Positions 1 to 8,649 of a stretch of 64,000 bases of DNA are shown in pieces. The stretch lies in contig CAYWPR010000026.1 in NCBI GenBank assembly GCA_964460115.1, positions 8,535 to 72,534 on the forward strand, given 5' to 3'. Within the stretch, counting starts at the first letter, position 1. The number at the start of each line of letters is the position of its first letter. Under the pieces are notes generated by a model. That model had not been told where the DNA came from. It saw nothing but the letters and a program-made list of their open reading frames with translations, and did no database searches. This DNA is from JAEUJZ01 sp964460115. Its GTDB lineage: Bacteria > Myxococcota_A > Polyangia > Palsa-1104 > JAEUJZ01. The position numbers were made by a program, and so were the translations under genes.

Positions 1-2
1 CA

Positions 3-1697
3 GATACAAATGCGCTCGGCCGCAGCCAGTATGCAGCCCCAGGCAGCAGTATTGCCCACTCGGTGGCGGTGGGAGCGCGATTTGGATATGCGCTCAGCCA
101 GTACTTCCTGCTGGAAGGTGAATTTCTGGCCATGCCGACGCATCTGGCATCCGGTGTCAACGGTCAAGTGCTGGCCTATACCGGACGTGGACACCTGATG
201 TTTCGCTGGCCATTTGGCCCGTCCAAGCGAATTCAGCCCTTTGTCCTTTTAGGCGGCGGCGCCCTTGCGGTGCGTCCCGATCCCGGCCTGCCCTTGTCCA
301 CCGAAACGCTGGGCACTTTTCACGCCGGCGTCGGATTGCGCGTCAATGTACACAAATATGTGGGCGTGCGGCTAGACGGTCGTATGGTCGTAGTTCCGGA
401 AGCGCAAAGCCCGACGTTCACGCAAGACTATGAAGTGCTGGCCAGCGTCTATGCTCGCTTTGGCTTCAGTTCGACCAAGAGCGCCGATCAGCAGCATCCG
501 GCAGATGTAGACAACGACGGCGTGTCCGACACCGAGGACAAATGTCCTGCCGAGGCCGGCATCAAAGACAACATGGGCTGTCCGGATAAGGATACCGATG
601 GCGACACGGTTGTCGATCGCCTAGATAAGTGTGCAGACAAAGCCGGACCGATTGAAAACGGCGGCTGCCCAGACGTGGATACCGATGGTGACGGAGTTGT
701 CGATCGCCTGGATCGCTGCCCGAACGAAATCGGTCCTCGCGGCAACAAAGGCTGCCCCGACAAAGACAGCGATGGCGACGGAGTTGTCGATCGTCTGGAC
801 AAATGCCCAGGCGAGCTGGAGACCAAAAACGGTTATAAAGACAACGATGGCTGCCCCGACGAGCTGCCACCCAACTTGGCCAAGATTGTCGGCGTTTTGC
901 AGGGCCTGAAGTTCTTGCCGAACAAGGCGGTTTTGGCCAAAGAATCGCTGCCGATCCTGGATGAGGCGTCGCAGACGCTGCAAGAGTATCCGACCATCCG
1001 CGTAGAAATCTCCGGTCATACCGACAATGTGGGTGTGCCCGCGGACAATCTGCTGCTTTCGCAGCAACGCGCGGATGCCGTCAAAGCGCATTTGGTCGGC
1101 AAAGGAGTGGATCCGAATCGTTTGGTCGCACTGGGCTTTGGTTCCACCAAACCGATCGGAGACAACAAGACGCCGGCTGGGCGCGCGCAGAATCGCCGCG
1201 TCGAGTTCAAATTGTTGCCGCCGCTGCCGCGCACCCGTCCGCCTGCGGTGCCCACGCCGCCGGGGGCAGTCCCTGGGGCGCCGGCTGGATCTTTGCCCGC
1301 GCCAGCGCCGGTAGCCCCTGTCTCGCCGACGCTACCCTCGGCAGTGCCGCAGGTTCCGCAGATGCCGGTTGCGCCTTCGGCGCTTCCTGTGCCGCCGCCC
1401 CCGGTGGTTCCCGTGCCGCCGGCCTTGCCAGTGGCTCCTATGCCAACTCCGCCGCCGGCGCCGGTAGTTCCGGCCGCTCCGGCTGTTCCAGTCCCGCCGC
1501 CAGCCGCTGTCGTGCCGCCGCCGGAATGGGCGCCCCCGCCACCGGCTGCTTCGGCCCCGCCGCCGCCGCCGGAATGGGCCCCGCCGCCACCGGCTCCCAC
1601 TCCACCCGAGTGGGCCCCGCCGGCCCCGCCCGCGCCGCCAGCATCGGAACAGGCGCCGGTATACCCACCTCCCGCTCCGCCTGCGAACTCGCCATAA
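3..1697 (+). CDS. OmpA-family outer-membrane protein with TSP3 repeats (5' truncated)
   Basis: The frame is open from the first bases of the window, so the true start lies upstream; 564 codons are visible. Roughly residues 1-155 alternate polar and aromatic residues like an outer-membrane beta-barrel. Residues ~168-285 carry thrombospondin type-3 calcium repeats (DxDxDG motifs with paired Cys, ending KCP or GCPD). Residues ~293-405 are an OmpA C-terminal peptidoglycan-binding domain, with the typical EISGHTDNVG and NRRVEF motifs. The last ~160 residues are a Pro/Ala/Val-rich tail. From the family, the protein should anchor the outer membrane to the cell wall, with the TSP3 segment as a calcium-stiffened spacer. 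The Pro-rich tail after the OmpA domain is unusual. The domain calls are firm; the extent of the barrel is inferred. Confidence 0.9.
   Translation, partial: DTNALGRSQYAAPGSSIAHSVAVGARFGYALSQYFLLEGEFLAMPTHLASGVNGQVLAYTGRGHLMFRWPFGPSKRIQPFVLLGGGALAVRPDPGLPLSTETLGTFHAGVGLRVNVHKYVGVRLDGRMVVVPEAQSPTFTQDYEVLASVYARFGFSSTKSADQQHPADVDNDGVSDTEDKCPAEAGIKDNMGCPDKDTDGDTVVDRLDKCADKAGPIENGGCPDVDTDGDGVVDRLDRCPNEIGPRGNKGCPDKDSDGDGVVDRLDKCPGELETKNGYKDNDGCPDELPPNLAKIVGVLQGLKFLPNKAVLAKESLPILDEASQTLQEYPTIRVEISGHTDNVGVPADNLLLSQQRADAVKAHLVGKGVDPNRLVALGFGSTKPIGDNKTPAGRAQNRRVEFKLLPPLPRTRPPAVPTPPGAVPGAPAGSLPAPAPVAPVSPTLPSAVPQVPQMPVAPSALPVPPPPVVPVPPALPVAPMPTPPPAPVVPAAPAVPVPPPAAVVPPPEWAPPPPAASAPPPPPEWAPPPPAPTPPEWAPPAPPAPPASEQAPVYPPPAPPANSP
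591..851 (+). repeat. 87-bp tandem repeat encoding TSP3 units
   Basis: Three near-identical copies begin at about 591, 678 and 765, an exact 87-bp (29-codon) period. Each encodes an acidic DxDGD calcium loop followed by VVDRLDKC. A more diverged unit precedes them at about 505. The core GTTGTCGATCG is identical in all three copies, so they arose by duplication at the DNA level and copy number may vary between strains. Confidence 0.85.
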
Positions 1698-1704
1698 TGG
1701 AAGT

Positions 1705-2109
1705 ATGGCGCTCTTCCTAAAGCATTCCCTGCGCGTTACTTTTTGGCTGGGGGCCACAACGGCCCTCGGCTGCCTGGTTCATATTCATCCCGATGCCAAC
1801 CCGGGCAAGCTTTCTGCAGAAGAAGAAGCCGTACAAATCTTCTTCAAAGAACAGAAGCTGCCTTGCGATAGCTGGATCGATATGGGCCACATTCAGGCCA
1901 CAGCGGGAGAAGAACTAGAGCCAGGCGAAGAGTTGACGGAGTACGCGACCTTCGAAAAGGCGCTTGGTTGGCTGAAGAAAGAGGCCGTCAAGCGCGGTGC
2001 CAGCGGCGTCATTATCTACGACCGCAAACAGTCTCAAGATCAGGCGACCTATTTTATTACCGGCGTCGCCATTCGCTGCGCCGTCGGCAACCCGGCCGCC
2101 AAGCTATAG
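1705..2109 (+). CDS. small putative lipoprotein
   Basis: 134 aa, starting 7 bp after the OmpA stop, so probably co-transcribed. The N-terminus has a hydrophobic signal ending in a lipobox-like ALGC near residue 23, which predicts a lipid-anchored envelope protein. The mature part is acidic with a C-terminal Cys (IRCAVG) and matches no family I recognise. It includes YATFEKALGWLKKEAVKRGASGVIIY, written here as two halves YATFEKALGWLKK and EAVKRGASGVIIY; this resembles small lipoproteins whose domain forms an alpha/beta fold, but that is a guess. Start chosen for the signal peptide; the ribosome site (GGAA) is weak. Confidence 0.7.
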   Translation: MALFLKHSLRVTFWLGATTALGCLVHIHPDANPGKLSAEEEAVQIFFKEQKLPCDSWIDMGHIQATAGEELEPGEELTEYATFEKALGWLKKEAVKRGASGVIIYDRKQSQDQATYFITGVAIRCAVGNPAAKL

Positions 2110-2166
2110 CGCGAAGTGCGCCGGGCATTTCCGCGTGGCGCAGCGTTTTAGCTGTGCCTCGGCCGG

Positions 2167-3804
2167 CTATGGGCTGCGAGTTTGGGCGTAGGCCAGCGCT
2201 GCGGCGATAAACTGGCGAAACAGCGGATGCGGCTCCATGGGCCGGCTTTTGAATTCGGGATGAAACTGGCAGCCGATAAAATGCGGGTGCGTCGAGATTT
2301 CCAGCATTTCGACCAAAGTGCCGTCCGGAGACAATCCCGAAAGAACCAGACCGTGCTCTGCCAGCGTCTGATGAAAGGCTGTGTTGACTTCCCAGCGGTG
2401 ACGATGGCGCTCGCTAATTTCCGTGCAGCCATAAGCGGCATGGGCGCGAGTTCCTTCCTTGAGCACACAACCATAGGCACCAAGTCGCATGGTGCCGCCT
2501 TTGCTTGAGGCCAGCTCTTTTTGCTCCGCCATAAGAGCAATGACCGGGTAGGGCGTATCGGCCGTGATTTCCGTGGAGTTGGCGCCTTGCAGACCGCAAA
2601 CATGGCGCGCAAATTCTACGACGGCAAGCTGCATCCCAAAGCAGATGCCGAAAAACGGCACTTGGCGCTCCCGCGCGTAGCGAATGGCGGCAATTTTGCC
2701 CTCGGCACCGCGCGCGCCAAAACCCGGCGCGACCAGAATGGCATCGACTTCGGCACAGGGGCCTTCGGCGCCCGTGCGTTCGATCTCTTCCGAATCGATG
2801 TAGCGAATTTGCACCCGGCAATCATTGGCGATGCCGGCGTGTATCAGCGCCTCGTTAAGGCTTTTGTACGATTCGGCCAGATCAACATACTTGCCGACGA
2901 ATCCGACGGTTACGGTATGGCTGGGCCTAGTCACCCGATTGACGATCTTTTGCCAATCGTCCAGCGACGGTGCCCGCGACCAAATATTCAAAAGCTCGCA
3001 CAGCTTGTCGTCGAGGCCTTGCTGATGCAGATGCAGCGGCAGCGCATAGATGGTGTTTACGTCCTGCGAAGTAAACACTGCGTCCACCGGCACATTGGAA
3101 AAAAGGCCGATTTTTTCGCGATGCCCAGCCGGAATCGGCCGATCGCAGCGGCATAGCAGCATATCCGGCGCGATGCCGATTTCGCGCAGCTTCTGTACCG
3201 AGTGCTGCGTCGGTTTGGTCTTCAGCTCGCCAGCGGCCGCGATGTAGGGCACGAGCGTCAGATGCAGCGCCACCGAATTTTGCGGACCGACTTCATGCCG
3301 CAACTGACGGATGGCTTCCAAAAAAGGCAGGGATTCGATGTCACCGACGGTTCCGCCGACTTCGACGATGGCCACTTCATGGCCCTGCGTGCATTCGCGA
3401 ATGTTGGCTTTGATCTCGTCGGTGATATGCGGAATAACCTGCACAGTGGCGCCCAGATAGTCGCCGCGCCGCTCTTTTTTGATCACCGATTCGTAGATTT
3501 GCCCGGTGGTGAAATTGTTGCCGCGGGTCATGCGAACGTTGATAAAACGCTCGTAGTGGCCAAGATCCAGGTCGGTCTCGGCGCCGTCCTCGGTGACAAA
3601 GACTTCGCCGTGCTGCAGCGGATTCATAGTGCCGGGATCGACGTTGATGTACGGGTCGAGCTTTTGAATGGTCACCTTCAGTCCGCGGTTTTCCAAAAGC
3701 GTGCCGATAGAAGCCGAGGCCAGTCCTTTGCCCAGCGATGAGACGACACCGCCGGTTACGAAAACGAACTTGGTTTGCTTAGAGGTCGGTCGTCGAGTAA
3801 TCAT
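2167..3804 (-). CDS. pyrG: CTP synthase (glutamine hydrolysing)
   Basis: 545 aa, the normal length for CTP synthase, which converts UTP, ATP and glutamine-derived ammonia to CTP in the cytoplasm. The synthetase domain opens with KFVFVTGGVVSSLGKG (P-loop), followed by QKLDPYINVDPGTMNP and EVGGTVGDIES. The C-terminal class-I glutamine amidotransferase domain has the nucleophile motif FGICFGMQ and the His-Glu pair in CQFHPEF. I start at the ATG at 3804 (MITRRPTSKQTKF) because family members begin just before FVTGG; an ATG-less 39-residue extension upstream is unlikely to be translated. No clear Shine-Dalgarno sequence is visible. It converges on the upstream lipoprotein gene. Confidence 0.97.
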   Translation of the reverse strand: MITRRPTSKQTKFVFVTGGVVSSLGKGLASASIGTLLENRGLKVTIQKLDPYINVDPGTMNPLQHGEVFVTEDGAETDLDLGHYERFINVRMTRGNNFTTGQIYESVIKKERRGDYLGATVQVIPHITDEIKANIRECTQGHEVAIVEVGGTVGDIESLPFLEAIRQLRHEVGPQNSVALHLTLVPYIAAAGELKTKPTQHSVQKLREIGIAPDMLLCRCDRPIPAGHREKIGLFSNVPVDAVFTSQDVNTIYALPLHLHQQGLDDKLCELLNIWSRAPSLDDWQKIVNRVTRPSHTVTVGFVGKYVDLAESYKSLNEALIHAGIANDCRVQIRYIDSEEIERTGAEGPCAEVDAILVAPGFGARGAEGKIAAIRYARERQVPFFGICFGMQLAVVEFARHVCGLQGANSTEITADTPYPVIALMAEQKELASSKGGTMRLGAYGCVLKEGTRAHAAYGCTEISERHRHRWEVNTAFHQTLAEHGLVLSGLSPDGTLVEMLEISTHPHFIGCQFHPEFKSRPMEPHPLFRQFIAAALAYAQTRSP

Positions 3805-3957
3805 CGCGCGGGTTAATTGCCATAGCCAGCGGGCGGAGTCAACCTCAGACGGCGCTAAGAATTTTGGCAATCGGTGCTTGGTCTTGGCCGTCGCGAAAAT
3901 TATCGCTTTGCCGCCGAGCACTTATGATAAAAAGAGGTCAAGGAAGGAGACAGGGAG

Positions 3958-4155
3958 ATGGCGTTCAACGGCGTGAAGGTCTTTTCGGCCACCAAGGCTC
4001 GCGAGCGAGAGGACCTAGGCGAGGTCATCACACGTTGGCTGCGCGCAAATCCGGCGGTTCACATCGTGGACAAGGTAGTGACGCAAAGTTCCGACCGCGA
4101 ATTTCACTGCCTGACCATCACGCTTTTTTATCAGAAAGACCCGTCTGCGGCGTAG
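3958..4155 (+). CDS. small conserved hypothetical protein (65 aa)
   Basis: A strong ribosome site (AAGGAGA, 3946-3952 region) precedes the ATG. The 65-residue product reads like a compact alpha/beta domain: VKVFSATKAREREDLGE, then TRWLRANP, VDKVVTQSSD and HCLTITLFYQ. I recall similar short proteins starting with an FSATK motif and ending in LTITLFY in deltaproteobacterial genomes, with no assigned function. Its last 38 bp overlap the end of the convergent HCCA-isomerase-like gene. Transcribed divergently from pyrG across a 153-bp gap. Confidence 0.75.
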   Translation: MAFNGVKVFSATKAREREDLGEVITRWLRANPAVHIVDKVVTQSSDREFHCLTITLFYQKDPSAA

Positions 4156-5545
4156 CCATCGCCAGCGCCGTGCCATCGCGCAGCGCTTTTTCGACAAACA
4201 GCAGACGATCCTGACCAAAAAAGAGCAGCGGTGGTCCATGATGTTGCGCCACGCGAAAGCTGGGGACGCCAAAGATGCCGAGCCGCTCAGCCTCTTCGGT
4301 GTTGCGGCGCAGCCGGTCTTTGATGCTTGGTTCGGCGACGCGTTCCAAAAGCGACTTGGGCAATCCGACGCTGCCTAAAGCGCGTTCCAGCACCGCCAGA
4401 TCTTCAAGGTCCTCGTTGGCGATAAAGTAGGCGCTAAACAGGGCATGCGAGAGCGGAGCGATTTGCTCCTCGGCCAGAAGCGCCAAGCGCAGCGCCGTCA
4501 CCGTGGTCATCGGAAAGCGCGACGGAAAATGAAAGGGCTCGTCGTAATGGCGGGCCCAGCGGGCCATATCCTCCAAGGTGTGGCGGCGTTTTGCATCGGA
4601 ATAGCCGTTGATGGGCACCATCGGGGTACCGATGGACCGAAACAGGCCTCCAAGAAAGATCGGACACCAATCCACGATGGCTCCGCAGCGGCTGGCCACA
4701 TCTTCGATTTGCGTCGATGCCAGGTAGGCATAGGGACTGGCGAAATCGTAAAAGAAAGTGACGCGCCGCGCTTCGTTGGCAATGGCTGACAGCGCCGGCG
4801 AATCCAGCGCATCGACCGTCGGGACGTGCGAAGCGGGCGTCGCGGCATCCTGAACCGAAACAGGAGCAGCGGCCAGCGCGTCAAAAAGCGGATGGTGGCG
4901 TATCGCTTCTTCGACAAAATGCAGCCGATCTTGACCAAAAAACAGCCGCGGGCCAGTGCTGCTGTCCACGATGAAGGTTGGAACTCCGAAAACCCCGGCC
5001 GCAATCGCTTCGCTTGTGCGTCGTCGCAGTTCGCTGGCGGTTTCGGCGCTGCGCACGCCGCGGGCCACAGCTTCGCCGTCCAGGCCCACCTGGCGCGCCA
5101 AATCGACGAGCACGTCGACATTGGTGATGTCCAGGCCAAGTTCCCAATAGGCGCGAAATAGCGCTGCGACCAAAGCCGGGCGACTGATTCGCGGCGCAAA
5201 GCACAATAGACGCATGGCTTCGACCGTGCGCCGCGGATGCTCGGCAGGAAAGTGCAGCGGAACTCCCAAATGGGCGGCAAAGCGCTGTACATCGATACGC
5301 GTCATTGCCTGCTTGGCCGGAGGACCTGCGGCAGGCTCTGATTTTAGGGCATTTAGCACGCCGCCAAGCAAGATCGGCCGATAGTCGATAAGGGCCTGTA
5401 ACCGCGAGCACAGCGCCGGCAATTGCTGCGACGCCAGATAGGCGTACGGACAAACGATGTCAAAGTAGAACTGCACTTCGGGCTGCGCCCGATCGTGATG
5501 GCCGTGGCCAAAGCCGGTATTTAAGGCAGGCTGAGGAATTTTCAT
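4118..5545 (-). CDS. tandem 2-hydroxychromene-2-carboxylate isomerase/DsbA-fold protein
   Basis: 475 aa containing two full copies of the thioredoxin-fold HCCA-isomerase (GST-kappa/DsbA-like) domain, residues ~24-220 and ~261-470. Each copy has the FxFDxxxPYAYLA start motif, an all-helical insertion, and the closing GVFGVPTFIV...FFGQDRL or GIFGVPSFRV...FFGQDRL motif. Known enzymes of this family use glutathione and a serine at the position after FDF.; here copy 2 has Ser270 (FASPYAYLA) while copy 1 has Cys32 (IVCPYAYLA). There is no CxxC, so it is not a classical disulfide oxidase, and no signal peptide is seen. It lies 17 bp downstream of the DsbD-alpha-like gene and is probably co-transcribed with it. 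Substrate unknown. Confidence 0.85.
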   Translation of the reverse strand: MKIPQPALNTGFGHGHHDRAQPEVQFYFDIVCPYAYLASQQLPALCSRLQALIDYRPILLGGVLNALKSEPAAGPPAKQAMTRIDVQRFAAHLGVPLHFPAEHPRRTVEAMRLLCFAPRISRPALVAALFRAYWELGLDITNVDVLVDLARQVGLDGEAVARGVRSAETASELRRRTSEAIAAGVFGVPTFIVDSSTGPRLFFGQDRLHFVEEAIRHHPLFDALAAAPVSVQDAATPASHVPTVDALDSPALSAIANEARRVTFFYDFASPYAYLASTQIEDVASRCGAIVDWCPIFLGGLFRSIGTPMVPINGYSDAKRRHTLEDMARWARHYDEPFHFPSRFPMTTVTALRLALLAEEQIAPLSHALFSAYFIANEDLEDLAVLERALGSVGLPKSLLERVAEPSIKDRLRRNTEEAERLGIFGVPSFRVAQHHGPPLLFFGQDRLLFVEKALRDGTALAMATPQTGLSDKKA

Positions 5546-5562
5546 CGTGAACTCGCGGACCG

Positions 5563-6012
5563 CTACTCTACCTTCATCTCGATGGCGATGTGTGCGCGCT
5601 GCGGATCGCAGCTTGTCGCCGTGCAGACCGCGAACTGCAAATCTCCGGAAACCGTTTGCGGGCCCAAGGCATTGGCGGTCAGAACCACATCAAAGCGGCC
5701 TTCCTGCTCGGTGATATGCGCATCTTGCAGACCGAGTTCGGGACGGGGAACGCTGACGTCTTTAGAGGGCTTGAGCTTGAGCTTGGTCGGATATTTGTCG
5801 TTGACGTGGTAGCCCTTGGTCGGCCGAAAAATGACCTGCGCGGTGACCGGCTGGCCGCGCTTTGCCGCAAGCTTGGCGACGGTAATTGTAAAGGGTTTGT
5901 CGGCGGGGACGGCGGCTTCCTCGGCCCGCGCCACGCTTACAGCGATGCCGTTCCAGCTAGCGGTGTAGAGGCTGCCGATAAGCAATGTCGATGCCAGGGT
6001 CCAGCGAAACAT
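5563..6012 (-). CDS. exported DsbD-alpha-like domain protein
   Basis: 149 aa with a strong ribosome site (GGAGG, 7 bases before the ATG) and an N-terminal signal peptide ending near ARAEE. The mature part is a single immunoglobulin-like beta domain. The segment GDLQFAVCTATSCDPQ near the C-terminus matches the pattern in the N-terminal domain of the thiol:disulfide interchange protein DsbD, where two cysteines in this motif exchange electrons. No membrane domain follows, so it would be a free periplasmic module. First gene of a probable two-gene operon with the tandem HCCA-isomerase-like protein. The redox role is inferred from the motif. Confidence 0.7.
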   Translation of the reverse strand: MFRWTLASTLLIGSLYTASWNGIAVSVARAEEAAVPADKPFTITVAKLAAKRGQPVTAQVIFRPTKGYHVNDKYPTKLKLKPSKDVSVPRPELGLQDAHITEQEGRFDVVLTANALGPQTVSGDLQFAVCTATSCDPQRAHIAIEMKVE

Positions 6013-6119
6013 GTGTTTCCTCCAGTTTCAGGTCCTCAAATATAAGCGACGAACGCCGATAAGATTCCCTTCAGGGCCATTCTTGACATGAAACAGTTTT
6101 GTTTGTCTGCTGCCAAATC

Positions 6120-7103
6120 ATGGCGCGCCGCTATCCTGCAACGCTTTTGGTTCTGGGACTTTTGCTGACGGTTTCGGCGCCGGCCTCGGCCAGTACGGTG
6201 CTTGTGCTGGGCTTTCGAGAAGGCGGCAAGCTAAATGCACGGGTGCGGCAAAGCGTCATTTCGTTTCTGGCCCGCATGGGCGAAGAAGTGGTCGAACCGG
6301 CACTGCCCGTGGCCGAGCAGCATTGTACGCAGACCGAATGTTTGGTCCGGCTCGGCGAGCGCTATCAAGCGCGGCGCCTAGTGGGCGGCGAGCTCATTGC
6401 CAATGACGCGAGCTATCGCATCAATGTTTGGCTTTTCGATCGAGTCAGCGAACTGCCAAACAGCGCTGAGGCGGTATGCACAGACTGTAGCGCCCAGATG
6501 CTGGCCGATACTGTGGCTCGTACAGTCGGACGGGCTTTGGAGCTTGAACCTGACGGACGCGGCAATATCGTGCCGCCGCCGCAACTGCCAGGGACGGGCG
6601 CAGCGGCGCAGTTTTCGACGGGCTGCGCGGCTCCCTACCGCAGCTTTGGGCGCGGCGTGGCTTTGGGCAGCTTAACGGCGCTGACCGCCGCCGGCCTTAT
6701 CACCGGCCTGACGCTTTATGCGCACAACCGCTCGGAATTGCCGCTGACCTCGGCATACCAGTTGACCTTCAGTTTGACCGCCGTGGCGGCGGCTGGAATC
6801 GGCGCGGCGGCAGTTCCATGGCAGCAAATCTACGGCCGGCAAGGCTCTGATAGTTGCGCCACGACGGCACTGCCGGGGCGCCGCCGCAGTTTTGAACGGG
6901 GTCTCGCCGCCGGGGCGCTTGGCACGTTCGCAGTGCTCGGGCTTGTGAGCGCGTTTACTCTCGTGGGCCTAAACGGCCATGTCTATGCCACCGCTGCCGA
7001 TGGCACTCCGCAAATTTATGCGCTAAAGCCGCATTACACGGCTGCCTTCACGATTTCGACGGCAATGATCGCCGGATTGGGACTGACCCTTTTTCTGCCC
7101 TGA
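6120..7103 (+). CDS. membrane protein with N-terminal exported sensor-like domain
   Basis: 327 aa; the ATG at 6120 begins a clear signal peptide (PATLLVLGLLLTVSAPASAS). Residues ~25-150 form a soluble domain (VLVLGF start, paired cysteines in CTQTEC and CTDC) that resembles the adhesin-like or TolB-N-like domains often placed beside myxobacterial kinases. Residues ~185-327 hold about four hydrophobic helices in two similar pairs, each preceded by an (S/R)FxRGxAxG motif, pointing to an internal duplication. First gene of a four-gene run (6120-10279) with the pseudokinase 16 bp downstream. I do not recognise a named family. Confidence 0.7.
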   Translation: MARRYPATLLVLGLLLTVSAPASASTVLVLGFREGGKLNARVRQSVISFLARMGEEVVEPALPVAEQHCTQTECLVRLGERYQARRLVGGELIANDASYRINVWLFDRVSELPNSAEAVCTDCSAQMLADTVARTVGRALELEPDGRGNIVPPPQLPGTGAAAQFSTGCAAPYRSFGRGVALGSLTALTAAGLITGLTLYAHNRSELPLTSAYQLTFSLTAVAAAGIGAAAVPWQQIYGRQGSDSCATTALPGRRRSFERGLAAGALGTFAVLGLVSAFTLVGLNGHVYATAADGTPQIYALKPHYTAAFTISTAMIAGLGLTLFLP

Positions 7104-7119
7104 CTTTTTTGCAAAGCCG

Positions 7120-8649
7120 ATGCTCGACCATCTAGAGGGAAAAAGTTCATCTAAAGAGCCATTGCAAATCGGCCAGTGCGTGGGGCAGCGTTATCGCATC
7201 GAACGCCTGCTTGGCGAAGACGGCCTCGGCTTTTGCTATGAAGTCAGCGAAGTTGGCGCGGCCGAGCGCAGCACCGCCGCCCTGGCTTGCCGAACGCCCC
7301 TGTGTCTGCGGCTGTTGCAGTCGCGCGTTGACGCAAAAGACAGCTTGTCGCCCGCGCTTGCGCATTGGCATAAGCAGCTACATTTGACGCGCCAGCTAGA
7401 CCACAGCGGAATCGTTCCGGTGCACGAGGTCTGCACCACCGATTCGCAAGGCCGCGTCTATGTTGTACGCAGCGCGGTCGAGCTTTTCGGGCAACCGCTC
7501 AGCACCATCCTGCAGGCTCGACCAGGCGGCATGCCTGAGCCGGAAGCGGTGCGGCTTTGCGCGGCGATTGCCGAAGCGATCGAAGCCGCCCATCAGCGCG
7601 GCGTGCTGCACCTTTCGCTGAGCCCGCAGCGCATCTTTTTAGTCTCCGATGGCGCCACCTTGCAGGTTCAAGTGGCCGATTTTGCCGTTTTGCCGCCGCC
7701 GTTTTCGCCAGACTACGGCGAACCGGGTTATTCGGCGCCCGAGCAAGTAGAAGGACTGCCTTGTGATCGGCGCACCGACCAATTTTCACTGGCGGTCATT
7801 TTGTACGAAATGCTCAGCGGCCAGCCGGCATTTATCGGTAGCCCGCTGGAAGACAGGCAGACCATTTTGCAGCGCGTGATCAGCGAAGATCCGCTGCCGC
7901 TGGCTTTGTCGTCGCCGATTGAACTGGCCCTGGCGCGGGCGCTAAGCCGTTCGCGTACAGTGCGCTTTGCGACGGTTCGCGACTTTGTCAGTGCCCTTGG
8001 CGTAGACGGAGTGGCGTGGACCGTGGTGCGGCCGCCGGGACCGGTGCCAAGTCAGATGTCGCCCCAGCCGGTGATGCTGCCGCCATATATTTGGCGGCTC
8101 ATTCTGGGCATCTCCATCGTGGCCTTGATTGGCGTCTATTTTCGCTTTGGACACGGCATCGGGACTCGGTCGCCGCGCCAAACTGCGCAATCGCAATCGC
8201 CCTCTCTGCCTAATGTGCCACCGCTGCCGCCGCCTCGGCCGTCGCTGATGACGACGGGGATCGTCACGCCGATTCATAAGCCTATCGTGGCGGCGCCGCC
8301 CTTCCATGTGCCGCCGAGCAAGTTCATTCGGCCGCGACCGCTGCCCGCGCTCAAAGCGTCGACTTCGCCGCCAATCGTCGACATTCAAATGACCACCGAT
8401 GGTCCGCCGCTAAGCTCGGGCCACACTCAGCGCATCAAGTACTGCCTGCAACTCATACACCCGCGGCCGCCCTTTGCCGTAGTCTTGGAAAACATCAACG
8501 GCCTCCTTTATGTCAGCGAAAGAACCTTGAGCCCCGAGATCAAATTGAGCAGCGATTTTCGCAATTGCCTGAAAAATGAGGTTCAGGGCGCGATGGCCGC
8601 CAAGGACGTGTATATAAAAGGCATGCTCAAGGGACGGCCTGTGCCATGA
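7120..8649 (+). CDS. membrane-anchored Ser/Thr pseudokinase
   Basis: 509 aa. Residues ~24-300 keep the kinase fold order: glycine loop GEDGLGF (32-38), hinge, catalytic-loop position, activation segment ending GYSAPEQ (203-209) and helix F DQFSLAVILYEML. The key residues are lost. The beta-3 lysine is absent (LCLRLLQS, Arg64), the HRDLKPxN loop reads HLSLSPQRIF (164-173) without Asp or Asn, and DFG reads DFA. It should therefore bind partners rather than phosphorylate. A single membrane helix follows at about 324-341, then a Pro-rich linker and a C-terminal domain ending in a conserved-looking KNEVQGAMAAKD segment. Sits between a membrane sensor-like gene and a lipoprotein gene overlapping by ATGA. 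Confidence 0.85.
   Translation: MLDHLEGKSSSKEPLQIGQCVGQRYRIERLLGEDGLGFCYEVSEVGAAERSTAALACRTPLCLRLLQSRVDAKDSLSPALAHWHKQLHLTRQLDHSGIVPVHEVCTTDSQGRVYVVRSAVELFGQPLSTILQARPGGMPEPEAVRLCAAIAEAIEAAHQRGVLHLSLSPQRIFLVSDGATLQVQVADFAVLPPPFSPDYGEPGYSAPEQVEGLPCDRRTDQFSLAVILYEMLSGQPAFIGSPLEDRQTILQRVISEDPLPLALSSPIELALARALSRSRTVRFATVRDFVSALGVDGVAWTVVRPPGPVPSQMSPQPVMLPPYIWRLILGISIVALIGVYFRFGHGIGTRSPRQTAQSQSPSLPNVPPLPPPRPSLMTTGIVTPIHKPIVAAPPFHVPPSKFIRPRPLPALKASTSPPIVDIQMTTDGPPLSSGHTQRIKYCLQLIHPRPPFAVVLENINGLLYVSERTLSPEIKLSSDFRNCLKNEVQGAMAAKDVYIKGMLKGRPVP

Noticed and set aside
1016..1600. Gly-rich open frame antisense to the OmpA tail
   Set aside because: It is the reverse reading of the Pro-rich codons of the OmpA protein, without ribosome site or domain.
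1332..1757. Arg-rich open frame antisense to the OmpA tail
   Set aside because: Low-complexity shadow of the same GC-rich repeats.
3202..3741. 179-codon open frame on the plus strand
   Set aside because: Antisense of the CTP synthase catalytic domain.
6083..6088. TTGACA box upstream of the gene at 6120
   Set aside because: No matching -10 box at 16-18 bp, so not called a promoter.
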